A stretch of DNA of 64,000 nucleotides from Paraburkholderia aromaticivorans (GTDB taxonomy: Bacteria > Pseudomonadota > Gammaproteobacteria > Burkholderiales > Burkholderiaceae), in assembly GCF_012689525.1 (NCBI RefSeq), contig NZ_CP051516.1, positions 434,001 through 498,000 on the forward strand, in the 5' to 3' direction. The position numbers and the translations under genes were made by a program. The notes beneath the pieces were generated by a model, which was given only the letters and a program-made list of their open reading frames with translations, ran no database searches and had not been told where the DNA came from. Below, in pieces: positions 6,858-14,232 of this stretch; positions within the stretch are counted from its first letter, which is position 1, and every line of letters begins with the position of its first letter.

Positions 6858-9800
6858 ATGAGGCGTGCGCTTGAACGCCTCTCGCTGTGTCTACTGGCAT
6901 GGTTCTTATTTGTCGCCGCGCAAACAACCGCAGTTGCCCAATCGTTCGACAATCGCTCGAACACGCAGGTTGTTGCCAATTTTCCCGCGAAACTGACCGT
7001 CGGCGTTCTCGCTAACAGTTGGCTGCCGTTCGACGCGCTGCAAGACGGTCAACTCACGGGCATGAGCGTCGACTATCTGCGGACCCTCGTCGGGCCGAAC
7101 GTGGTCATCGAAGCCAAGGCGTTCCCGGACATGCCGCAACTGCTTGCCGCCGCATGCGCCGGACGAGTCGATCTGATGATGAGCCTTGCCCGCACACCCG
7201 AGCGCGAGCGGTGCTTGAGTTTCACCGCGCCTTATTTCCGCTCTTCCTCGTCGGTCGTGGTACGCCGGGACAGTAACAGTTATGGAAGTCCCGCCCAGTT
7301 GGCGGGCGCGCGCATCGCGCTAGAAAAAGGTTTTGCGCTCGAGCGTGTGACACGCGAGCGCTTCCCACGCGCCCAGATCATCACGTTTTCCACCACGCGC
7401 GACGCACTCGCCGCCGTGATCCGGGGCGACGCCGATGTTTATCTCGGCTTCACTACTGCCGTGCAATATGCATTGTCCACCGACGAGTTTCGTGGCTTGC
7501 GAGTGGCCTTCGAGGAGAACACCAATACCTCCAATTTGCGCTTCGGGGTGCCCCGGAACCAGACTGCACTGCGAGACCAACTCGATCAGGCGCTCGCGTC
7601 GATGAACCCGGCAGACGAGGCGGCGATTCGGATGCGCTGGCTATCCGGCAACTTCGACGCGAAGCCTGTGCCCGCCGCGCCGCGTCTCGCGCTGACGCCG
7701 CAAGAGCAGGCCTGGCTTCGTTCGCTGCCGCCGTTGCAGGTTGGTTTCGATAACAGTTGGGCGCCCTTCAGTTACGTCGACGGTTCCGGCCGGCCCGCGG
7801 GCATTGCCGCCGACTATCTGACGTATCTGAGCCGCACGCTCGGCGTCGTGTTCAATCGTGCCAGCACGGCTGACTGGGCCGCCACGATCGAAGCATTTCG
7901 GCGCGGTGAACTCGCGATCCTCGCCACTGCTTCCAGCCACGATCCGCGCCTCACGAAGGCACTGCACACCAGCGCATATGAGAGCTACCCGCTGGTGCTC
8001 GTCGGCCGAGAGGACGAACCTGCGGCTCGCTCGCTGAGTGATTTTGCGTCACGCCGCATCGTCGTTTCGTCGCATGTTGCCGGTTCGGTTACGCTCGCAT
8101 TCCAGCGAATTCCGGCGGGCCACGTCGTGGTCGCGCCCAGTCTCGACGACGCGCTGAAGATGGTTGAGTCCGGCGAGGCGGACGTTCTGGTGGGGAACGT
8201 GGCCGCCGTCGATATCGTGCTCAAGCAACGGTACGGCGGCGTCCTCAAGATCCTCGGCGCGGTTGGCGATTCCGACGCGCTCGACTTTGCCGTACGCCCG
8301 GACCTGAGCCCACTCGCGGGGTTGATCGACCGTGCGTTGCTGGCTATGCCGCCTGCGGAAAAGCAACGCATCCGGCAGAAGTGGGTTACCGGCAATGCAC
8401 CGGGCGCCGGCATGTGGAGCGTGACCGCGGTGCGTCTGCTGCCGGTGCTGATCGGCATCGGCGTCGTGCTGCTGATCACCCTGCGCGGCTATCTGTTGCT
8501 GCAACGGGAAGTCAGGCTGCGCAAGAAAACGGAAGCGGAACTGGAACTGCAACTGAACTTCCAGGAAACCTTGATGAAGACGGTGCCCTATCCGCTCGTC
8601 GCCAAGGATCTCGATGGCCGTTATATCGCAGTCAACGAAGCCTATGAGCAAGCCTGCGGATTGGGCCGCGAGGCGATCGTCGGACGAACCACCTTGGAGG
8701 TGCGAACATGGGGCGAGGCCAATAGTCGCATCCTTGACGAGATCACACGCAAGATGCTGAACGGCGGCGAGGCTGCGCAGGTGGAGTTGCAGTTCGAGCG
8801 CGGCGCGGGCAACATGCGGCATGGCCTTTTCTGGACCCGTATCTGCCGCGGCAGTGACGGTCAACCGGCTTGCGTGCTCGGCACGATGGTCGATATCACT
8901 GATATCCGGCGCGCCGAAATGCGCGCGCGCGAAACCGAGCGGCGCCTCTTCGACGTGACGCGCTCACTTCCGGCCGTGGTGTTTCAACTTCGCCGCACCG
9001 CGGATGGCGCGTATTCGTTTCCGTATATCGGCGGCGACAAGCGTCATCTGCTGGGTGTGCGAGACGGTTCGCAGAGCAGCAGCGATCACGTCGATTTCCA
9101 GCGCGTGTGCGAGGAGGATAGGGCGTTCGTGCTGGCTGAACTCGAGCGCTCGGCGCACTGCGAAACGCCGGTGAACATGGAGTTCCGTTTCGCAGGCGAC
9201 CAGGACATCAAATGGGCGCGAGCCGAACTGGTACCGCGCCGCGAATCGGATGGAAGCGTCGTCTGGGGCGGTTACTGGGTGGACGCCAGCGTGGAGCACG
9301 CGCGCTCCGACGAGCTTGCGCGAGCGCGCGACCTTGCCGAAGCGGCCTCGCGTGCCAAAGACGACTTCTTTGCCATGATGAGCCATGAAATCCGCACGCC
9401 GATGAATGGCGTGCTCGGTCTCGTGGAAGTGCTGGAGCGCACGCCGCTCAACGCGGACCAGGGCGAAATGCTGGGCATGATTCATGAGTCGGCGGGCGCA
9501 CTGCTGCAGATCCTCGACGACTTGCTCGACTATTCGAAAATTGAAGCGGGACGGCTGACCATCGAGGCCGAAGCCATCGATATACGTGAACTGGTGGACA
9601 ACGCTGTCGGCCTGTTGGCTGGCCGCGCCCATGAAAAGGGCCTGAAAGTGCGCGTGGATATCGGGCCGGACGTCGCCGCCACCCTGCGAGGCGACAGTGT
9701 CCGATTGCGGCAGATTCTGTTCAACCTGCTCGGCAATGCCATCAAGTTCACGCCGCAAGGCGAGGTCGACGTGTGTGTGTCTGCCGTCGCGCAGAACGAC

Positions 9801-11300
9801 GGCATTCAGACGCTCGAAATGATCGTCGAGGACACCGGCATCGGTATTGCGCCGGAGGGGCAGGCTAAGTTGTTCGAGCCGTTCGTGCAGGCGGAATCGT
9901 CCACCACACGCCGTTTTGGCGGCACGGGCCTCGGCTTGACGATCTGCCGGAAGCTGATCGACCTGATGAACGGTTCGCTCACGTTAAACAGCGAACCGGG
10001 TCGTGGCACGCGCATGACCGTGCGGCTCGCCATGCCCGTCGAGACTCAGCAATATTGCGTCAATGGCTTGCGCGGTAAGCGCGGAATCGTGGCAACCAGC
10101 GACGCGCGCATTGCTCAGGCACTGATGCACTTCGGCGAGGCGCTTGGCCTCAAGTTGCGCCGTGTTTCACCTGGCGCGCCGGAATTGCGCGATCGCACCG
10201 CACTGGCCGACGTGGATTTGCTGTTCGTTAATGAAGATGTGACCTTGCCGGCGGACATCAGGCCGCGCACGCGCGTCATCTGTCTGACCGAGAAGCCGAA
10301 GCCGACGGGCTACCGCATTCTCGACGACAACGTGCGCGTCAGCATCAATCCCATTTCGTGGCGCGGCCTCGGCGCCGCGTGTGCCGCTGCGATGACGGGG
10401 CTGCCGTCGGTGGCGCCGCGCTCGGCGGGTATGCCGCGTACGCCCGAAGTCGGCGCTTCGCCTCCGGATCGTGAGCGGGCTATCGCCAGTGGCCGGCTGA
10501 TCCTCGTCGCAGAAGATCATCCGGTCAATCAGGAGCTGATCCGTCACCAGCTCGCGTTGCTCGGTTTTGCCTGCGACGTGGCGAACGACGGCGCCGAGGC
10601 GCTGACCGCGCTGGAGCACACGAGTTACGGGTGTCTGATCACGGATTGCCACATGCCGAACGTGTCCGGTTACGAACTCACGCGGCGTATTCGTGAAAGC
10701 GAGCAGGGCGGCGCTTATCGCCTGCCCATTCTGGGTATCACGGCGAACACCGCGCCCGAAGATCTGAATCTGTGCCGTGACGCGGGCATGGACGATAGCC
10801 TCGTGAAGCCGACCCGGCTCGCCACGCTGCGCGATTATTTGAGCCGTTGGTTCGGCGCCGACAGCGCGTGGCAAGCCGCGCCTTCGGAGGCCGTCAGCAC
10901 GCCGGCAGTCGCCGTGCCGGATGTGCATGGCGGCGCAGAGCCGTTCGTGCCGGTCGACCTCGGGCACATGACACAACTGTGGGGCAGCGAATCGACCGTC
11001 AAGGCCCTGCTCGACTCGTTCGTGTCGTCCGTGCGCGAGGACGTGCAGTCATTGTCGCCGTTGCTCGAGCGCGTGGAGTCCGAACGTATCGAGGTGGAAC
11101 GTGTGCGCGAGTGGCTTCATCGCGTGGCGGGGGCGGCGAGCGTTCTGCAATATCCACCGCTACTCAAGGCACTTGAAGACTATCACCGCGAAATCACCGT
11201 CAAACCGCCGGAACGCGTGCGCGACGATGGAATGTTGTTAATCGACAAGTGCAATGCCATGCTTGACGGAATCGAGCAGCAGGCCGCCTTGCTCGTATAA
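6858..11300 (+). CDS. BvgS/EvgS-type hybrid sensor histidine kinase
   Basis: A 1480-residue membrane kinase. In order: signal peptide (about 1-28), two tandem periplasmic solute-binding (SBP_bac_3-like) domains (about 45-266 and 293-512), one membrane helix (about 527-548), two PAS domains (about 570-810), HisKA with phospho-acceptor His843 in MSHEIRTPMNG, an HATPase with NLLGNAIKFT and GGTGLGLTICR, a degenerate receiver-like segment (about 1068-1190), a true receiver with Asp1263 in ITDCHMPN, and a C-terminal HPt with His1421 in WLHRVAGAAS. This gives a full His-Asp-His relay inside one protein, as in BvgS and EvgS, whose venus-flytrap domains sense small molecules or pH. The ATG at 6858 is preferred to a GTG at 6804 because it puts the signal peptide at the N-terminus. 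It probably feeds one or more of the three RcsB-like regulators upstream. Confidence 0.93.
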   Translation: MRRALERLSLCLLAWFLFVAAQTTAVAQSFDNRSNTQVVANFPAKLTVGVLANSWLPFDALQDGQLTGMSVDYLRTLVGPNVVIEAKAFPDMPQLLAAACAGRVDLMMSLARTPERERCLSFTAPYFRSSSSVVVRRDSNSYGSPAQLAGARIALEKGFALERVTRERFPRAQIITFSTTRDALAAVIRGDADVYLGFTTAVQYALSTDEFRGLRVAFEENTNTSNLRFGVPRNQTALRDQLDQALASMNPADEAAIRMRWLSGNFDAKPVPAAPRLALTPQEQAWLRSLPPLQVGFDNSWAPFSYVDGSGRPAGIAADYLTYLSRTLGVVFNRASTADWAATIEAFRRGELAILATASSHDPRLTKALHTSAYESYPLVLVGREDEPAARSLSDFASRRIVVSSHVAGSVTLAFQRIPAGHVVVAPSLDDALKMVESGEADVLVGNVAAVDIVLKQRYGGVLKILGAVGDSDALDFAVRPDLSPLAGLIDRALLAMPPAEKQRIRQKWVTGNAPGAGMWSVTAVRLLPVLIGIGVVLLITLRGYLLLQREVRLRKKTEAELELQLNFQETLMKTVPYPLVAKDLDGRYIAVNEAYEQACGLGREAIVGRTTLEVRTWGEANSRILDEITRKMLNGGEAAQVELQFERGAGNMRHGLFWTRICRGSDGQPACVLGTMVDITDIRRAEMRARETERRLFDVTRSLPAVVFQLRRTADGAYSFPYIGGDKRHLLGVRDGSQSSSDHVDFQRVCEEDRAFVLAELERSAHCETPVNMEFRFAGDQDIKWARAELVPRRESDGSVVWGGYWVDASVEHARSDELARARDLAEAASRAKDDFFAMMSHEIRTPMNGVLGLVEVLERTPLNADQGEMLGMIHESAGALLQILDDLLDYSKIEAGRLTIEAEAIDIRELVDNAVGLLAGRAHEKGLKVRVDIGPDVAATLRGDSVRLRQILFNLLGNAIKFTPQGEVDVCVSAVAQNDGIQTLEMIVEDTGIGIAPEGQAKLFEPFVQAESSTTRRFGGTGLGLTICRKLIDLMNGSLTLNSEPGRGTRMTVRLAMPVETQQYCVNGLRGKRGIVATSDARIAQALMHFGEALGLKLRRVSPGAPELRDRTALADVDLLFVNEDVTLPADIRPRTRVICLTEKPKPTGYRILDDNVRVSINPISWRGLGAACAAAMTGLPSVAPRSAGMPRTPEVGASPPDRERAIASGRLILVAEDHPVNQELIRHQLALLGFACDVANDGAEALTALEHTSYGCLITDCHMPNVSGYELTRRIRESEQGGAYRLPILGITANTAPEDLNLCRDAGMDDSLVKPTRLATLRDYLSRWFGADSAWQAAPSEAVSTPAVAVPDVHGGAEPFVPVDLGHMTQLWGSESTVKALLDSFVSSVREDVQSLSPLLERVESERIEVERVREWLHRVAGAASVLQYPPLLKALEDYHREITVKPPERVRDDGMLLIDKCNAMLDGIEQQAALLV

Positions 11301-11381
11301 GGTGCCGCGCCCGCACATGTGAGTGCATTTAAGCGAGGGCGCCTCTGTGGACGAGAGCGCGACAAACAGACCAAACAGACG

Positions 11382-11407
11382 AAAAAAAACGCGGCCGAAG
11401 CCGCGTT
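11382..11407 (-). terminator. rho-independent terminator, minus strand
   Basis: The stem AACGCGGC / GCCGCGTT (11388-11395 with 11400-11407) encloses a four-base loop. On the minus strand it is followed directly by a run of eight T (A8 at 11382-11389 on the plus strand). It lies 31 bases past the stop codon of the short minus-strand reading frame at 11439-11603. On the plus strand the T-run is missing, so it should act on leftward transcripts. Confidence 0.8.
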
Positions 11408-11438
11408 AAAGATTTGGAGACTTCCCTCGATGAAGGAG

Positions 11439-11603
11439 TCACTTCTCGCAAGCAGAAGCATAACCGGGATATTGCGATTCATTCATTACAAAATCCGCAA
11501 TTAACTGTTTGAGGAAATCGATAAAAACGTCGCCGGGACGCGTTCGGAGCGAAATCGCGAGCACGTTTGTGTGTCGGAACACGTCGGGAATTGCTACGGA
11601 CAA
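11439..11603 (-). pseudogene. 3' remnant of a gene, LysR-tail-like
   Basis: On the minus strand an open frame of 54 codons between a TAG at 11604 and a TGA at 11439 encodes a peptide containing VFRHTNVLAISLRTRPGDV and FIDFLKQLIADF. The pattern -VFIDFL- near a C-terminus recalls the last helix of LysR-type regulators. The frame has no ATG start (only TTG), no good ribosome binding site, and a stop immediately upstream, yet a textbook terminator follows at 11382-11407. The simplest reading is the surviving 3' end of a decayed or truncated gene. It could also be an unannotated small protein. The neighbouring frame upstream (RATETRGDFVVVRSN) might be the continuation after a frameshift, but this is not secure. 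Confidence 0.4.
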
Positions 11604-11789
11604 CTACAAAGTCGCCGCGTGTTTCGGTCGCCCGGAGGCGCGTGCAGTGCGCGCAAGTAACTGACCTAAAAACGCGCGACGGCCATGCGCGCTCCAGCAC
11701 AAACAGATTCGACGGATTTGCACTAGTATGTGGTGGCTTCGCGCGCGGCCGAGTGTCGGTGCGGCGGTGCATCAAGTCCGGAGAAGACC

Positions 11790-12224
11790 ATGATTGCGCT
11801 TCGAAAAGTGAATCTTGCAGTGGTGTTGTGGGCGTTGGCGTCGGGTGTCGCCTTCGCGGATACGGTGGCGCTGAAGGCGGATCTCGAGCCTTCGAGCGAA
11901 GTGCCGCCTCGCGTCAGCCACGGGCACGGCATGTTGGACGCCACCTTCGACACGTCGACGAAATCCCTGCAATGGACGGTCACCTATGAAGGCTTGAGCG
12001 GCCCGGCAACCGCCGCGCATTTCCACGGACCCGCGCCAGTAGGCCAGAACGCCAAGATTCAGGTGCCGATCGACAAGGGCGCGCTCGCCAGCCCGATCAA
12101 AGGCTCGGCGGCGCTGACCGAACAGCAGGTGACGGATCTGATGGCGGGGCAGTGGTACTTCAACGTCCATACTGCACAGAACCCGATGGGTGAAATTCGC
12201 GGGCAGGTTTTGCCCGCGAACTAG
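11790..12224 (+). CDS. exported CHRD-domain protein
   Basis: A 144-residue protein with a Sec signal peptide (MIALRKVNLAVVLWALASG, cleavage probably after VAFA). The mature part is one CHRD domain. It shows the family's hallmarks: LEPSSEVPPRVSHGHG near the N-terminus, LQWTVTYEGLSGPATAAHFH in the middle, and WYFNVHTAQNPMGEIRGQV at the end. CHRD domains occur in chordin and in many bacterial secreted proteins; their molecular role in bacteria is poorly known. The ATG at 11790 follows GGAGAAG and places the signal peptide at the N-terminus; an upstream ATG at 11730 would bury it. The gene stands alone, with the esterase gene 117 bases downstream in the same direction. Location is predicted periplasmic or extracellular. 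Confidence 0.88.
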   Translation: MIALRKVNLAVVLWALASGVAFADTVALKADLEPSSEVPPRVSHGHGMLDATFDTSTKSLQWTVTYEGLSGPATAAHFHGPAPVGQNAKIQVPIDKGALASPIKGSAALTEQQVTDLMAGQWYFNVHTAQNPMGEIRGQVLPAN

Positions 12225-12341
12225 GCGAGCGGAAAGCCTTACCCGGCGGTGCGGGCGTTTTTGAGATTAGAAGCCGCCATCCACCGACGCAGCAGCGAAC
12301 GCACGTAACATGACAGGACACAATCGAAGGAGCGTGTCCCG

Positions 12342-13298
12342 ATGAGTTGGCAAAGCACACTCGCGTGCTGGTACCTGCGTAGGCAGTTTCGACCGGAAAC
12401 CCTCAAGGCACGCATCAATGTCGAAAGAGCGCGCGCGCTGACCGCTAAGCGCGTCTGGTCGCCGCGGCTGCCGGGCGGCTGGCGTCTGCGTGAGCTCTAC
12501 GGCGCGGACGACACGCCGTTGCGCGGCGAGTGGATCGAGCGCGTCGACCGTGCGCCAGCCACACGCGCCGGACCGACCGTCCTGTATTGCCACGGCGGTG
12601 GCTATTACTTCTGTTCACCGCGTACGCATCGTTCGATCGTGTTCGGTCTGGCGACGCGCGCCGATGCACCGGTTTTTTCCCTCGACTACCGTCTCGCGCC
12701 CGAGCACCGCTTTCCGGCGGCGCTCGACGACGCGGTCGCGGCCTACCGTCAGTTGATCGCCGACGGTATCGCGCCGGAGTCGATTGTCATAGCGGGCGAT
12801 TCAGCGGGCGGCGGTCTTGCGCTCGCCACGCTGGTGGCGCTGCGCGACGCGGGCGATCCCATGCCGGCAGGCGGCCTGCTGTTCTCGCCGTGGACCGATC
12901 TGGCCGCGACCGGCGCCAGCATCCGCACCAACGACGGTCTCGATCCCATGTTCAGCGGCACGGCGATCGCCCTGGCGGGGAAAGTCTATCTCGGCGACAC
13001 GCCGGCCACGCATCCCTACGCTTCTCCGGTCTATGCCGACCTGCACGGCTTGCCGCCGCTCTTCATCATGGCTGGCAGCACCGAGGTATTGCTCGACGAC
13101 TCGCGGCGCGTGGCCGACAACGCGCGCGCGGCGGGCGTCGACTGCGATCTCGAGGTGTGGAACAAGATGCCGCACGTCTGGCCGATCTTCGCACCGTTCA
13201 TCCCCGAGGGAAATCGCGCGCTCGACCGCGCCGCCGCCTTCGTGCGGCGCGTGACAGGCCGCGCGACTCAGCCGTCGAGCGCGATGTCGATCGTCTGA
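12342..13298 (+). CDS. alpha/beta hydrolase, HSL-type esterase
   Basis: A 318-residue alpha/beta-hydrolase of the hormone-sensitive-lipase (bacterial family IV) group. The oxyanion-hole motif HGGGYYF and the nucleophile elbow GDSAGGG are both present. The usual acid residue lies in STEVLLDDSRR and the catalytic His in KMPHVWPIF, so the triad looks complete. It probably hydrolyses short-chain carboxylic esters in the cytoplasm; no signal peptide is seen. The ATG at 12342 follows GAAGGAG. Its last 31 bases overlap the 3' end of the convergent EcsC-family gene. Physiological substrate unknown. Confidence 0.92.
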   Translation: MSWQSTLACWYLRRQFRPETLKARINVERARALTAKRVWSPRLPGGWRLRELYGADDTPLRGEWIERVDRAPATRAGPTVLYCHGGGYYFCSPRTHRSIVFGLATRADAPVFSLDYRLAPEHRFPAALDDAVAAYRQLIADGIAPESIVIAGDSAGGGLALATLVALRDAGDPMPAGGLLFSPWTDLAATGASIRTNDGLDPMFSGTAIALAGKVYLGDTPATHPYASPVYADLHGLPPLFIMAGSTEVLLDDSRRVADNARAAGVDCDLEVWNKMPHVWPIFAPFIPEGNRALDRAAAFVRRVTGRATQPSSAMSIV

Positions 13299-14110
13299 TA
13301 GGCCGCCTCGACCGAAGCCTGGCCGTACTGCCGTTCCAGCCGGCGCACGGTGAAGTGGCCGTGCGCGACCTGCTGGAAGTGGTCGATGAAAACCGTATTG
13401 ACCATCGCGCCGAGCACCGCGCCGATCGCCGGAATCGACTTCGCGGCGATCTGTTCGCTCACCTGCACGGAGAAGCGCGCGGCGATCGTGTTGAGCAGGC
13501 GCAACAAGGCCGCGGAGCCGTGCGCGGTGAAGCCCTTGGTGGCGATTTCGGATGACGCTTTCGACACCGCCTGCGCGAGCGCGCCGCGCATGATGAAGTA
13601 GCCGTAGTCGGCGTCGTCGTCGGCTTTCGACGTGCCGCCCATGCCGAGCACCGTCAGACATTGCAGCTGCGTGTCGATCGACGTCAGATCCTCGCCCTCG
13701 CTGCGCGCGATATCGCAGATCGAGCGGAACATCAGCGTGGTCGTGACCGGCAACTCGACGGGCAGCGCGAACAGTCCGAATGCGCCGCCGGCCGCGCCGG
13801 TGGTCGCCACGGCAAACTTGTGCAGCAAGTTGCTCGGCTTGTCGGGCACCGCCAGCGGCGTCGCGCCGTCCTGCCGCCCCAGCGTGCGCAGCGCGATCGA
13901 CAGACACTTGCGCAGGGCCAACTCCGTCGCGTCGGTGACTTTTTCGTTGGCGAACGCCGGCATGCGCGAGAGCAGTTTCTCCAGCGGCGCGCCAACGATG
14001 CTTGCCAGCTTCATCGCCAGAGCGGGGCTCTCCAGTTCGTGTTTCGCGTGGCGTAGCGCCTTCAGGTCGTCGTCCGATAACGATTGTGTTGCGAGCGAAC
14101 TCGGCTCCAT
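13268..14110 (-). CDS. EcsC-family protein
   Basis: A 280-residue protein matching the EcsC family. Typical features are an N-terminal helical part (ALRHAKHELESPALAMKLAS), a Gly/Ala-rich membrane-associated segment (TTGAAGGAFGLFALPVELPV), and a C-terminal part with the VLGAMVNTVFIDHFQ stretch. The family is named for the third protein of the Bacillus EcsAB transporter operon, but the bacterial homologues are mostly uncharacterised. The start is uncertain: ATG at 14110 has GGGAGG just three bases upstream, while ATG at 14128 has no visible ribosome binding site. The gene converges on the esterase, overlapping its coding end by 31 bases, and is divergent from the DHA2 exporter. Function unknown. 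Confidence 0.85.
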   Translation of the reverse strand: MEPSSLATQSLSDDDLKALRHAKHELESPALAMKLASIVGAPLEKLLSRMPAFANEKVTDATELALRKCLSIALRTLGRQDGATPLAVPDKPSNLLHKFAVATTGAAGGAFGLFALPVELPVTTTLMFRSICDIARSEGEDLTSIDTQLQCLTVLGMGGTSKADDDADYGYFIMRGALAQAVSKASSEIATKGFTAHGSAALLRLLNTIAARFSVQVSEQIAAKSIPAIGAVLGAMVNTVFIDHFQQVAHGHFTVRRLERQYGQASVEAAYQTIDIALDG

Positions 14111-14220
14111 GTGCCTCCCTGGCGTCATGTGATATCCATTCTTCAGTCGATTGCCGGTGCGGCTAACCGCAGCGGCTTGTCCCGCTTAGAGCGTCACTGC
14201 GTGGTATGATTCCCAATCGT

Positions 14221-14232
14221 TTGACATGTCAA
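14221..14232. promoter_or_regulatory. palindrome over start of DHA2 exporter
   Basis: TTGACATGTCAA is a perfect 12-bp palindrome that includes the ATG at 14226 of the exporter gene. A TATGAT resembling a -10 box lies just upstream at 14205-14210, so the palindrome would fall around or just after the transcription start. MarR proteins bind short palindromes of this type in the promoters of exporters they repress, and a MarR gene follows the exporter. Assignment as the MarR operator is inference. Confidence 0.5.

Larger units (their letters stand above)
11301..11789. other. intergenic region between hybrid kinase and CHRD gene
   Basis: Nearly 490 bases lie between the kinase stop and the CHRD start. 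The region contains the minus-strand terminator and the gene remnant listed separately. No plus-strand gene is supported, and no plus-strand terminator for the kinase was seen. The promoter of the CHRD gene should lie in its last 100 bases. Confidence 0.5.
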
